Source of the DNA: DAIPKP01 sp964545875
GTDB lineage: Bacteria > Synergistota > Synergistia > Synergistales > Aminiphilaceae
Length of the DNA: 64,000 bases
Assembly: GCA_964545875.1 (NCBI GenBank)
Contig: CAZJHH010000001.1
Span: forward strand, 372,001-436,000
Reading direction: 5' to 3'
Shown: piece after piece, positions 1 through 8,511 of the stretch
Layout: each line of letters starts with the position of its first letter
Numbering within the stretch: position 1 is the first letter of the stretch
Position numbers and translations under genes: made by a program
The notes under the pieces: model-generated
The model's input: only the letters and a program-made list of their open reading frames with translations
Database searches by the model: none
Told to the model about the DNA's origin: nothing

Positions 1-19
1 CCAAACGAAAACGTCGCAT
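1..19 (-). CDS. Start of an unidentified gene cut by the window edge
   Basis: On the minus strand an AAAGGAGG ribosome-binding site (complement of about 29-36) stands nine bases before an ATG at position 19, from which six codons (MRRFRL) run off the window. A second possible start, ATG at 63 in another frame, follows GGGAGAG and also stays open to the edge. Too little is visible to choose with certainty or name a product. The gene lies 91 bp downstream of the desuccinylase-like gene on the same strand and may be the next operon member. Confidence 0.35.
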
Positions 20-109
20 TTGCAAATGCCTCCTTTTGTGCTGTCAAAAATACTTCTTCTCATGACGCTCTCCCGAGGAAGGTTCTCGAAGGTATATGTA
101 GTTGCTTTC

Positions 110-1255
110 TTAGCTTCCCAGGGGAGAAAGATAGGCGCCGAAGCCCTTTTCCGTCAGTTCCTCCATACCCGGAACTCCTTCCACCACCACCTCCTTGTTT
201 TCATCCATAAATCCGAGCATCTCCAGAAAGGTGAGCACCGCCTGGGTGTGCCGGCCGATGCGGTAATCCAGAGGCTGATCCTCCTCGTAGGGAATGAAGA
301 GAAGTCCCAATTTCGAGGCCTTGGCATAGCTCTTATCCCGCCCGGTAATCACGAGATCTTCGTTGGTGCGCCCCCGGAGACGGCCCTGGCTGGGATTGCC
401 CGTTTCCATGAGTACCGGCAGTGTTTCGGTATAGTCCCCCCACTCCCGATGGGTAAGCCCCCGGAGATTTTTCGGAGAAGGCTCGATGCGCATGGGGATA
501 CCCATATCCTCGAGCTCCATGGCTACCATAGCGGTGAGTTCCATGCTCCGTTCGTGGGCTACTGCAGCGTTTACCACGGGGTACTCCGGAGAAGCCTCGT
601 GAAGATCGAAGGCGAGATCTATCTTTTCTTGAATGATGAGCTGCCGCAGAGCATAGGCCAGACGCTGGGTGAGAGCTCCGTCGGGAGTACCCGGATGGGC
701 CCGGTTGAGATTGCTCTTCTCGCTTCCCGCCAGCTCCTGCCCCGACTGAGGGTGGATATAGACGTCCGGAGCGGGCCACTGGTAAATGGGATTCGTGGCC
801 CGGGATCCGTAGCGGAACTCCCGGGAAGAGCCGTCGGGAAGGGGAAAGGAGATTCGCTGGGGGGATGCCTCCTGAGGAGAGTTATGGGTGAAGGCCATGG
901 CATTGGCGAAGGGAATGACGATGAGCCGTCCCGTCTTTACCTGAGCCCGTTCCAGAAAGAGCACCGCCGTAAGGGCGGAAGAGGGTTCGTTGGGATGGGT
1001 GCCTCCCATGAGAAGTACCGTGCCTCCGGATGCTTCACCGGACTGAATGAACACCGGAGTATCCGCAGGGGTATCCTTGATGCCTTCGAACCACTCGGAA
1101 AGCATGTGTTTTTCGAATCCAGGAGCGGGAATCACCACGTCGGGTTTCCACATGGTCATGAACTGCCGGGCCCCGAGAAAGGCCACTGTTCCCGCAAGAA
1201 GAATGAGGAGCAGCGCGGTAACGCGGTTGCCCCGAAAATTGATGTCCCAAGACAT
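110..1255 (-). CDS. Succinylglutamate desuccinylase/aspartoacylase family zinc hydrolase, membrane-anchored
   Basis: 381 residues. An N-terminal hydrophobic segment (about residues 11-30) acts as signal anchor, so the catalytic domain is probably outside the cytoplasmic membrane. GGTHPNEP (about residues 84-91) is the H-x-x-E zinc-binding motif of the M14-like AstE/ASPA family, and DLHEASP supplies the third zinc histidine. Family members remove an acyl group from an amino acid, or carboxy-terminal residues. The substrate here is unknown. The start follows AGGAGG, which overlaps the end of the upstream small gene, so the two are probably translationally coupled. Last recognisable gene of a four-gene operon with a DctM-like permease. 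Inference: it may release a transportable amino acid at the cell surface. Confidence 0.85.
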   Translation of the reverse strand: MSWDINFRGNRVTALLLILLAGTVAFLGARQFMTMWKPDVVIPAPGFEKHMLSEWFEGIKDTPADTPVFIQSGEASGGTVLLMGGTHPNEPSSALTAVLFLERAQVKTGRLIVIPFANAMAFTHNSPQEASPQRISFPLPDGSSREFRYGSRATNPIYQWPAPDVYIHPQSGQELAGSEKSNLNRAHPGTPDGALTQRLAYALRQLIIQEKIDLAFDLHEASPEYPVVNAAVAHERSMELTAMVAMELEDMGIPMRIEPSPKNLRGLTHREWGDYTETLPVLMETGNPSQGRLRGRTNEDLVITGRDKSYAKASKLGLLFIPYEEDQPLDYRIGRHTQAVLTFLEMLGFMDENKEVVVEGVPGMEELTEKGFGAYLSPLGS

Positions 1256-1268
1256 AACGTACCGCCTC

Positions 1269-1418
1269 CTACTTGATCATAAGAGCCCGAAGAATCAGGG
1301 GTATCAGCACCAGGGCTCCCGTGGCCTGCTTCCAGAACTCCTTTTCCCGGAACATGCACCGCACCACGAGAAGGAGCACGAACACCACGATGGCTCGATA
1401 GATAAGGGTCATAATCAT
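1269..1418 (-). CDS. Small membrane protein (49 aa) between permease and hydrolase genes
   Basis: A short gene starting MIMTLIYRAIVVF and ending RALMIK. The ATG follows GGAAGGAAATTC and the stop lies 13 bp before the hydrolase start, so it has its own ribosome-binding site and fits tightly into the operon. There are two hydrophobic stretches (about residues 3-20 and 33-47) with a charged FREKEFWK turn between them, predicting a hairpin in the cytoplasmic membrane. I do not recognise a family. Its place directly after a DctM-like permease suggests an accessory subunit, perhaps standing in for the absent DctQ small subunit of TRAP transporters. That role is inference. Confidence 0.65.
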   Translation of the reverse strand: MIMTLIYRAIVVFVLLLVVRCMFREKEFWKQATGALVLIPLILRALMIK

Positions 1419-1440
1419 GAATTTCCTTCCTCTTTCCCGT

Positions 1441-2739
1441 CTAGTAAAGCACGCCGGCGATGAATTTGGCTCCCAGAATCACCGCAATGCCCCAGAGAGC
1501 CGTGAGAATCCCGGGGAACCAGCAGTATTTGAGCACCTTGAAGTAGTTCTTCTCTCCCACCACCTGGGCGGCGAAGATCCCCGCCAGCGCCGTGGGAGGC
1601 ATGAGGTCTCCCAATCCCGCGATGAGGCTGAGCGCCGAGGCCACGATGATCTCGTTTCGTCCCAGCAGGGCCAGAAGAAAGGGCACTCCCAGCACCGAGG
1701 CGGATCCGAAGGAGGAGACCGCTCCGAAGAGCGGCATGGAGGTGGCGATGCCCACGTAGAGGAGCCACGCCGGAAGGGCCAGGGCGGAAACCACCACGAA
1801 TCCCCGGACGCCGATAAGAGTCATCACCTGAATGAACATGCCCACTCCCATGAGGATTCCCATGACGGGAAGGGCGTCGTTCACCGCATCGGTGACGGTG
1901 TTGAGAGGTTTCCATGTTTTTGGAGAGACTCCCGTGAGAAAGGCGGACGCCGAGGCGAGGAGAAAGCCCAGAGGCATTCCCAGGCTGGGCCAGAACCGGG
2001 GAAAGAGGCGCTCTCCTCCCAGAAGAACCACCAGTATCAGCACCGGAAGAAAGAGCAGCAGCGAAAGGGGGGTGCGTTCCATGCGCACCAGCTCCTCTTC
2101 TAGGGCAGCCTCGTCCTCCACCTTTTTACGGAGAGAGGGATAGATAAGCATCAGTGCCGTCACGATGGCCAGAGGTACCGTGCAGATAAGCAGGGGGAGG
2201 CCGAACCCCACGTAGGGCATGTCGATGCCTCCGCCGATGATCATGGCGGGAAGGCTGATGGGAGGAGCGATCATGCCGTAGATGGCTCCCATGGCGATCA
2301 CTGCGGCGGTTTTGTGAATCTGTACTCCCAGCTTGAGAAGCACCGGAGCCACCAGGGCTCCCGTGGTAAGCACCGCGGCGGTGGAGGAGCCGGTGATCAT
2401 GCCGGGTACCATGATGAGCAGCATGATTCCCAGGCTGAGAAGGAGAGGAATCTTGCGGAACTTCCGGATAACCCAGGCTGCCACGGCTTCGAGGAGGCCG
2501 ATGTTTTCCACGGTCTTCATGAAGATCATGGCAGCTGCGATAATGAGAATCGTATCGAGATAGCCGAAGCATCCTTCCACGAGATGCCTCAGGGGAAAGC
2601 CCTCCCCCCCCGCCACGGCGCCGGAGACTGCCGCCAGAGCCATGGCGATGGCGATGGGAAGCTTCAGGGCGAAGGCCCCGAAGGCGAATACGCCGATCAT
2701 GAGAAGGGTGTAGAACCCTTCGGGCCAGAACCATTCCAT
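1441..2739 (-). CDS. TRAP-type (DctM-like) large permease
   Basis: 432 residues with about a dozen hydrophobic segments. GMIAPPISLPAMIIGG in the first half and LGDLMPPTALAGIFAA near the C-terminus are the paired APP/MPPT re-entrant motifs of the DctM/ion-transporter superfamily. A typical TRAP transporter also has a DctQ small subunit and a DctP binding protein. Neither is next to this gene: the partners are a 49-aa membrane protein downstream and a DUF6305-like secreted protein 40 bp upstream. Likely a sodium- or proton-coupled importer of an organic acid or amino-acid derivative. The hydrolase at the end of the operon suggests an acylated amino acid or peptide, but this is inference. Confidence 0.85.
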   Translation of the reverse strand: MEWFWPEGFYTLLMIGVFAFGAFALKLPIAIAMALAAVSGAVAGGEGFPLRHLVEGCFGYLDTILIIAAAMIFMKTVENIGLLEAVAAWVIRKFRKIPLLLSLGIMLLIMVPGMITGSSTAAVLTTGALVAPVLLKLGVQIHKTAAVIAMGAIYGMIAPPISLPAMIIGGGIDMPYVGFGLPLLICTVPLAIVTALMLIYPSLRKKVEDEAALEEELVRMERTPLSLLLFLPVLILVVLLGGERLFPRFWPSLGMPLGFLLASASAFLTGVSPKTWKPLNTVTDAVNDALPVMGILMGVGMFIQVMTLIGVRGFVVVSALALPAWLLYVGIATSMPLFGAVSSFGSASVLGVPFLLALLGRNEIIVASALSLIAGLGDLMPPTALAGIFAAQVVGEKNYFKVLKYCWFPGILTALWGIAVILGAKFIAGVLY

Positions 2740-2779
2740 AAAGAAAATCCTACCTTTCCATTCGGGGTACTGGGGGGTA

Positions 2780-3334
2780 CTACTGACCCACGCCCCAGGA
2801 AGCGAGAACCATCTTGAGGGGCTCCTCGGTCTTTTTCACGGACTCTGCGGTATAAATCGTCACGCCCTCTCCCGCGAGATTGGTGAAGATGCCGTCATTA
2901 TCGGCTCCTTCCACCAGGATGATGGCATCTCCCTTGGGGGTTACCGCCTGGATGAACATATCCGAAAGCTGTCCCCGGCGTCCTTCGCCTCCCACGTGCA
3001 TCACCAGGATCTTCATTCCCTTGGTCTTGGCCGCATCCAGAAGCGCCATGGCCCGAGCCTGTTCTTGATCCTTGTCTATTCCAGCGGCTCCCAGGCCCTT
3101 GGAACTGCCCCCCACCACGGCGATGAGCACCTTCTGATCCGTCAGGGCTTCGGGTTCCATAAGCTTGTCGTACTCCATGGAAATTTTGAGGCGCTTCATT
3201 ATTACCTGTACCATGGTGCCGTCCGGGCTCTGCCCCACCGATGTCAGGGCAACCTCCGCCGCGAAGGCGGTGCCTGCCAGGAGAAAGAGAGCGAGAAACG
3301 CCCCCAGGAAAATACGTGCTTTCCGGCTGTTCAT
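2780..3334 (-). CDS. Secreted DUF6305-like protein
   Basis: 184 residues from an ATG that follows GAGGAGG. The longer reading frame from 3388 adds 18 residues before the signal peptide and is less likely. MNSRKARIFLGAFLALFLLAGTAFA is a signal peptide with an AFA-type cleavage site. The mature part has an alternating beta/alpha pattern (VLIAVVGGSSKGLGAAGID, KILVMHVGGEGRRGQLSDMF, AIILVEGADNDG) like a Rossmann-type fold. I associate this with DUF6305, a family I know mainly from Synergistota beside permease genes. The family name is from memory and unconfirmed. First gene of the operon. Its position suggests a substrate-handling partner of the permease. Confidence 0.65.
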   Translation of the reverse strand: MNSRKARIFLGAFLALFLLAGTAFAAEVALTSVGQSPDGTMVQVIMKRLKISMEYDKLMEPEALTDQKVLIAVVGGSSKGLGAAGIDKDQEQARAMALLDAAKTKGMKILVMHVGGEGRRGQLSDMFIQAVTPKGDAIILVEGADNDGIFTNLAGEGVTIYTAESVKKTEEPLKMVLASWGVGQ

Positions 3335-3478
3335 GTCAACGTCCTCCTCGTATATCGTATGTGCTTCTTCTGCGCAGATCCTCAACATCCTTCCTTGACG
3401 GAAGGAACCGAAAGAAAAAACGAAAAATCTTTCATCCTTTATCCTAAAGTTATGGCGAAGAAAGAGCCAGATTTTTTC

Positions 3479-3883
3479 TCATATTTCTTTTGTGAAAATC
3501 TTTTGCATCTCATTTCGTTCCACGTTAAAGCGTTCCGTCATCTGTCGCAGTTCCTTCGAGGAGCTACTTACCTCTCCCGCACCGGTGGCCACGCTCTCCA
3601 TGGTGTTTCGGTTTTCCATATCCTCCGCCACGCCCGGGGTCTGAGTGAGAAAGAGAGCGGCCATGCGGGAGTCCTCTCTTTTCGATTCCAGAATGTTTGC
3701 CAGACCGTGTACCGCTAGAGTGGCGTTGCGTCGAGCGTTTTCTTGCAGGAAATTCTCGAAGCGGTGGAGAGCGGTTCCTGCGGTGAAGGCCATCACAAGA
3801 ATCACGAGAAGTGCCGTTCCTCCGCCGAGCTTTGCCATAAGGGATAGGTGCCGGGGTAAAAAGAGTTTCTTCTTTCCTTCCAT
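3479..3883 (-). pseudogene. Chemoreceptor remnant with internal in-frame deletion
   Basis: 134 residues from an ATG preceded by GGAGGG. Residues 1-97 (cytoplasmic start, LMAKLGGGTALLVILVMAF membrane span, ENARRNATLAVHGLANIL) closely match the start of the neighbouring 670-residue chemoreceptor at 4140-6152. The last 35 residues (MESVATGAGEVSSSSKELRQMTERF) match its extreme C-terminus. Everything between, about 540 residues including the sensor, second membrane span, HAMP and signalling hairpin, is missing, yet the frame stays open. It is either a decayed duplicate or a membrane-anchored mini-protein that cannot signal in the usual way. Confidence 0.8.
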
Positions 3884-4048
3884 GATCGTTCCCTCCAGGT
3901 ATGGTGACGTATGATGTGACGTTTTGTGAAAATAAAAGCGCACTCCTGAAGGGGTAACACGATGAGAGTGGTTTTCGTTAACCTGGAGCATCGGGGGAAT
4001 TGGAGAGCCGAAGTTTATGGATTCCCGGTAGCCACATGGGGGGCGGCG

Positions 4049-4118
4049 GGTACAGCTTTGTACCACAAAAGACCCCGACGGCAGGTGAAAGTGCCCACAA
4101 GTCCAGAAAGGCTCACCT
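4049..4118 (-). other. Possible structured RNA leader between two chemoreceptor genes
   Basis: Two compact inverted repeats stand side by side: GGTACA-4 nt-TGTACC (4049-4064), and a longer stem with AGGTGA/TCACCT arms (4083-4088 and 4113-4118) extended by GCC/GGC inside. They lie in the 256-bp gap after the intact chemoreceptor and before the truncated one. I compared the sequence by eye with the c-di-GMP-I, glycine, THF, SRP and RNase P consensus forms and none fits. It could be a leader, a terminator region or decayed coding sequence. Confidence 0.3.
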
Positions 4119-4139
4119 AAGTTAAAGGGAGCGGTTCAC

Positions 4140-6152
4140 TCAACCTTCTATTTTGAAGCGCTCCGTCATCAATCTCAGCTTTTCCGAGGATTCGCTCACG
4201 TGGTTGGCGCTTGCGGTCACGTTTTCCATGGATGCGGCGGTTTCCTCCATGGCGGCAGCCAGATTCTGCACATAATCATCGGTGCTCTCCATGGTTTCTG
4301 CGGCGATGTCCATGAGCTGGATTACCTTTTCCGATTTATCCACCTCATGATTGGTGGCATCGATAATCTTTCGAATATCCATTACGGAGTTATCGATGGC
4401 TTTCGTGATTTTTCCAAGGGCATTGCCCGCCAGATAAGCGATGGAAACCCCCTTCTCCACGCCTTCACGGCTCTTTTTCATGGAGATTACCGCCGAACGG
4501 GTTCCCTCGAGGATTTTAGCCACCAGGTCCGCCACCTCCCGGGCTCCCTGTTGCGATTGTTCCGCCAGCTTGCGTACTTCCTCCGCCACCACCGCGAACC
4601 CCCGCCCCGCTTCTCCCGCTCGGGCGGCTTCGATGGCGGCGTTTAAAGCCAGCAGATTGGTTTGATCCGCAATACTCGTGATGGTATCTCCCACCACCCC
4701 GATTCGTTCGGAGTAGGTGTTGAGTTGGGAGAGGAGAGATTCCGTTTCCTCCACGGTACCCTTGATGCCTTCCACGTGTTCGATGGTTTTGGTTACCGTC
4801 TCCCGTCCCTCCAGAGTGGTTTCTGCCATGACCCTGGAATTCTCGGCCGCATCGTTGGCCAGGGTTTGGGAAACCTTGATAAGGCTGCTCATCTCGAGCA
4901 TTACCTGGGAAGATTCCTGAACGTTGATGCGTCCTTCCCGGGTTTGTTCGGCCAGCTTGGTATTTCTTGCCGCCACCTCACTGGTGGTGCTTGTAACTTC
5001 TTGAGAGGATGCGGCGGTTTCTTCGGAAAGCGAAGAAAGTTCTCCCGACCGTTCCTGTAACTCCCGAACGATATCCCGTTGGGTTTGGATCATCTCTCCC
5101 AGAGCATCCGCCATATCTCCGATCTCGTCCCGGGATTTGATGCCGAAATCTTCCCGATTATGAAAAAGCCGTCCCTCCCGGACCTCCACCATGAAGTGGA
5201 CGATCTTTCGAAGGTTTTTCAGGATACCCCGAAGGAAGAACATTTGCAGCAGTAGCCCCGCCGCGGCGACTCCCAGGGCCACCCACAAGGTGGAACGCTG
5301 GAACCTTGCCAAGGTGGCGATGGAGAAACCCGCAAAATAAATTCCCACGGGTTTTCCTTGAGGTCCCGGAATGGGTTCATAGGCGGTGATGTAGGGGACT
5401 CCCAGAATATCCGCGGCACCGTAGAAATTTCCCCCTCCGAGAACGACCTTGGCTATCTGGGGATTCAGCTTGGTTCCTACCACCCGTTTGCCTTCTCGCA
5501 GGATGGTGGTCATGAGACGCTCGTCCCCGTCGAAGATGGTAATTTCCGCATTGAAAAGCTCCTTGGTCCGATCCACAAGCTCTTCTCCGGAGAAGAACAC
5601 TCCTCCGGAGAGAAGGCCTATGACCGTTCCCGAAGCGTCCTTCAGAGGCACTCCGGTGCGTGCCGCCAGGGGGCTTTGAACTCCGGATTCCACGGTGGAC
5701 CACACTTTTCCCTCCAGAGCCTCTCGCACATGGTGCTGATCTTTCAAGGAATCCCCGCCTCGCTCCGGATCGTGAAGACGGAGAATCACGTTGCCTCGGG
5801 CATCGAGAACGGTGAGAAAGTCCAGAACCGTTTCCTTCCATAGAGGGGTGAGCCGGGCGCGAAGGCCTTCCGTATTTCCCTCCCTCACGCCCTCCAGAAG
5901 ACCCTCCGTTCGGGAGAGAAAGAGCACCGCCATGCGGGATTCATCCTCCCTGGCGAGCAGAATTGTCTTCAGCCCCCGAACCGCCAGGATGGCGTTTTGT
6001 CGAGCGTTTTCCCTAAGGAAGTCCGAAAAACGGCTCAAAGAGAGCCCCGCAGTAATGGCTACCAGCAGAATAACGAGAAGCGCGGTGCCCCCACCGAGCT
6101 TTGCCATAAGGGAGATGCGCAGGGAAGAGGGTTTTCTCTTGAAATTCTTCAT
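4140..6152 (-). CDS. Methyl-accepting chemotaxis protein with Cache-type sensor
   Basis: 670 residues from an ATG behind GGAGGAG. An upstream in-frame ATG would add 30 cysteine-rich residues lacking in the paralogue and is rejected. Order: membrane span about 17-39, periplasmic Cache-like ligand-binding region about 40-288 (LRLHDPERGGDSL, GVPLKDASGTVIG), membrane span about 290-310, HAMP, then the methyl-accepting domain with the conserved hairpin tip (ADQTNLLALNAAIEAARAG...GRGFAVVAEEVRKLAE, about 490-530). It senses an extracellular ligand, unknown here, and controls CheA. The promoter region carries three tandem 9-bp repeats. The truncated gene downstream is a close paralogue. Confidence 0.95.
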   Translation of the reverse strand: MKNFKRKPSSLRISLMAKLGGGTALLVILLVAITAGLSLSRFSDFLRENARQNAILAVRGLKTILLAREDESRMAVLFLSRTEGLLEGVREGNTEGLRARLTPLWKETVLDFLTVLDARGNVILRLHDPERGGDSLKDQHHVREALEGKVWSTVESGVQSPLAARTGVPLKDASGTVIGLLSGGVFFSGEELVDRTKELFNAEITIFDGDERLMTTILREGKRVVGTKLNPQIAKVVLGGGNFYGAADILGVPYITAYEPIPGPQGKPVGIYFAGFSIATLARFQRSTLWVALGVAAAGLLLQMFFLRGILKNLRKIVHFMVEVREGRLFHNREDFGIKSRDEIGDMADALGEMIQTQRDIVRELQERSGELSSLSEETAASSQEVTSTTSEVAARNTKLAEQTREGRINVQESSQVMLEMSSLIKVSQTLANDAAENSRVMAETTLEGRETVTKTIEHVEGIKGTVEETESLLSQLNTYSERIGVVGDTITSIADQTNLLALNAAIEAARAGEAGRGFAVVAEEVRKLAEQSQQGAREVADLVAKILEGTRSAVISMKKSREGVEKGVSIAYLAGNALGKITKAIDNSVMDIRKIIDATNHEVDKSEKVIQLMDIAAETMESTDDYVQNLAAAMEETAASMENVTASANHVSESSEKLRLMTERFKIEG

Positions 6153-6194
6153 CTCTTTTCTCCTCCGTGAATATGGAATTTGTGTGTTTAAAGC

Positions 6195-6221
6195 GTAGCA
6201 AATGTAGCAAGTGTAGCACGT
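6195..6221. repeat. Three tandem 9-bp repeats in a divergent promoter region
   Basis: GTAGCAAAT, GTAGCAAGT and GTAGCACGT follow each other without spacing, 43 bp upstream of the chemoreceptor start and 172 bp before the divergent transporter gene. The constant GTAGCA core with 9-bp period is close to one helical turn, as expected for repeated binding of a regulator on one DNA face. No regulator can be named. Confidence 0.5.
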
Positions 6222-6392
6222 GAATCGATGGAAACAATGCATTATTTCGAATTTCCCACGAAGATTCTTGGCCGCTTGTTGTGAGGGGGCCGGGATTGTT
6301 CTGCCCCATTCGATAGGGTAAAGTTTCTTTCAAGGAGTACAATACTTTTGTAGATTTTTTGCCTATTCGGAATGAGAGAGGGAGTGATATCG

Positions 6393-7583
6393 ATGTCCAT
6401 CGAAATGGTGTATTACGAGTGCAAACATTGCGGATATGTACGAAGAGAGGCTTATCACGACATGTCCTCCTACTCCTGCGGGGGTGCTGCCTGGGATGCG
6501 GGGAGCGCTTCGGAGGATAACGCCGCCCGGGAGCGGGCTTTGCAGGAACAGCCCTGTCCGGACTGCGGGGGCTTCGACTTCCGCCGGATCGAGGAGAGCC
6601 ATATCCTGTCGGGAAGGGAGCCCTGGTTTCGGGAAAATCCTCTCTGCATGGGCTATCTTCCGTTTCTGCGCTATCTTATGATGCATCTTGTGCGAACTCC
6701 CAAGATCGCGGGAGTTCTCGGAGCCCTGGGAGCCACCGCCATATGGTCCGGAAACTTCATCGTCGCCCGGGGACTCAGCTCCACGATTCCTCCGGTGCAG
6801 CTCGCCTTCTGGCGCTGGGTGGTGGCGGTGCTGATCTTTCTGCCCTTCGGCCTGAAAGGCCTCTGCCGGGAAAGGAAAATTCTTCTGGGACATCTTCCCT
6901 ACCTGGGAATCACCGCCTTTTTGGGAATCACCCTTTTCAACACCCTCATCTACATCGCCGGAGGAAGTACCACCGCCATGAACCTCTCCCTCATAGCCAT
7001 CACCTTTCCCGTCTTCATACTGCTCTTTTCCCGCATCTTTTTCGGAGAGCCCTGTCCTCCCCGAAGGCTCGGAGGAATGGGGTTGGTGCTCCTGGGGGTG
7101 CTGCTTCTCCTCACCCGGGGAAATCTCTCGGTGCTCCGCCACCTTGCCTTTGCCCGGGGGGATCTCTGGATGCTCCTGGCATCCATCATCTTCGCGGTGT
7201 ACAGCCTTCTGCTCCGGCGCAAGCCTGAAAAAATCAGCATCGGAAGCCTACAGCTCGCCACGTTTATTCTGGGGCTTCTCTTTCTTGTTCCCGCCTTTTT
7301 CTGGGAATGGAGCGTAAAACCCTGGACGGGCTGGAACCTTGCCATGATCGGAGCCATTCTGTACATAGGCGTGGGAGCGTCCTTTCTGGCGTTTCTTCTC
7401 TGGAGCAAGGCCATAGCCACCATCGGCCCCGCCCGGGCGGGCATTCTCTACTACACCCTGCCTCTCTTCAGCGTCGTACTCGCCCTGACCTTTCTGGGAG
7501 AACGGATAGGGCTCGTACACCTTGCCAGCGCTCCCCTCATCGTGGGGGGAATTCTTTTGGCGAATAAACGTAACGGAGAATGA
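6393..7583 (+). CDS. Zinc-ribbon domain fused to EamA/DMT-family exporter
   Basis: 396 residues from an ATG eight bases after GAGAGAGGGAGTG. The first 100 residues are soluble and contain two metal-type pairs, CKHCG and CPDCG, with arginine-rich spacing. From about residue 96 (LVRTPKIAGVLGALGATAIWSGNF) a standard ten-span EamA (drug/metabolite transporter) protein follows, with two repeats (QLAFWRW in the first and ARAGILYYTLPLFSV near the end of the second). No internal ribosome-binding site precedes the ATGATG at the junction, so the fusion appears real. EamA proteins export metabolites or amino acids. The stop is 7 bp from the GNAT gene start, indicating co-transcription. Confidence 0.85.
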   Translation: MSIEMVYYECKHCGYVRREAYHDMSSYSCGGAAWDAGSASEDNAARERALQEQPCPDCGGFDFRRIEESHILSGREPWFRENPLCMGYLPFLRYLMMHLVRTPKIAGVLGALGATAIWSGNFIVARGLSSTIPPVQLAFWRWVVAVLIFLPFGLKGLCRERKILLGHLPYLGITAFLGITLFNTLIYIAGGSTTAMNLSLIAITFPVFILLFSRIFFGEPCPPRRLGGMGLVLLGVLLLLTRGNLSVLRHLAFARGDLWMLLASIIFAVYSLLLRRKPEKISIGSLQLATFILGLLFLVPAFFWEWSVKPWTGWNLAMIGAILYIGVGASFLAFLLWSKAIATIGPARAGILYYTLPLFSVVLALTFLGERIGLVHLASAPLIVGGILLANKRNGE

Positions 7584-7590
7584 CAAAACG

Positions 7591-8358
7591 GTGTATATAA
7601 CGCTCACGAGGGATACTGTCGAGGCGGAACATATCTGCTGTGCCTTTTCCGACAAGAAATGTGCCGAGGGGTACCGACAGAAAAAGCGGTGGTTGGCCGA
7701 GGAATTCGACCGGGGATATGTTTTTCGGCGTCTGGACGAGCGGGCCAAGGTGTTTATCGAATACGGCCCTGCGGAAACCGCCTGGATCCCCGTTGCCGCA
7801 CCGAACTATCTCATGCTCGGATGCTTCTGGGTTTCCGGAAAATACAAGGGACATGGACACGGCAAGGCCCTTTTGAAAGAGGCGGCGGAAGCCGCACAAA
7901 TACAAGGCAGAAATGGGCTTGTAACGGTGGCGGGAATGAAGAAATTTCATTTCATGAGCGATGCGAAATGGTTGCTGGGGCAAGGGTTCGAGATCTGCGA
8001 AAGCCTTCCTTCCGGATTATGCCTCCTCTCTCTGAATTTCGGAACTTCCCGGGACATTCCGCATTTCATGGACTGCGTAAAGAACGAGAGCATTCCGGAG
8101 CGATCGGGATGCGTGGTCTACTACTCGAACCGATGCCCCTATGCGGGATATTATGTTCGGGAATCTCTTACGGTGGCCTGCCGCAAGCGGAACATCCCCC
8201 TGAAGATCGTCAAATTGGAAAGCCTGGAACAGGCTCAGGCCGCTCCCACTCCTGCTACTATATTCAGCCTGTTTTACGAAGGAAAGTTCGTAACCACGGA
8301 CATCAGTGCTTGTATGGATTCCAAGTTCGACAAAATTTTGGAGAAACATGGCGCCTAA
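7591..8358 (+). CDS. GNAT acetyltransferase with C-terminal YoaP-like domain
   Basis: 255 residues if translation begins at GTG 7591 (GGAG 12 bases upstream). Residues 1-150 carry GNAT features: ITLTRDTVEAEHICCA start, CFWVSGKYKGHGHGKALLKEA acetyl-CoA loop, and FMSDAKWLLGQGFE. The C-terminal 100 residues (YYSNRCPYAGYYV, TPATIFSLFYEGKFVTTDI) match the YoaP-type thioredoxin-like tail found in many bacterial proteins of this architecture. The substrate is unknown. It directly follows the EamA exporter and precedes a deacetylase fusion, which suggests acetylation linked to export of a small molecule (inference). Confidence 0.85.
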   Translation: MYITLTRDTVEAEHICCAFSDKKCAEGYRQKKRWLAEEFDRGYVFRRLDERAKVFIEYGPAETAWIPVAAPNYLMLGCFWVSGKYKGHGHGKALLKEAAEAAQIQGRNGLVTVAGMKKFHFMSDAKWLLGQGFEICESLPSGLCLLSLNFGTSRDIPHFMDCVKNESIPERSGCVVYYSNRCPYAGYYVRESLTVACRKRNIPLKIVKLESLEQAQAAPTPATIFSLFYEGKFVTTDISACMDSKFDKILEKHGA

Positions 8359-8511
8359 GGTCGTGATTCGGGATGTTTACATGAAGGGCTGGCTTCCTGA
8401 AAGCGGAAATCCCGGAAGGAGCATATGGCGTGTCGGTTACGGGATTTTACGGGAGAACCTGCGAAGGTAGGCCTGAAAAGGAACTCTTCAAGAGGAGAAG
8501 GGAGGTTTTTC

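Noticed and set aside
20..1276. Long plus-strand open frame opposite the desuccinylase-like gene
   Set aside because: Antisense shadow caused by GC-rich codon bias. The minus-strand product has clear family motifs.
4049..4118. Known riboswitch, SRP RNA or RNase P RNA
   Set aside because: Consensus cores of these RNAs are absent on both strands. Only the stems are reported.
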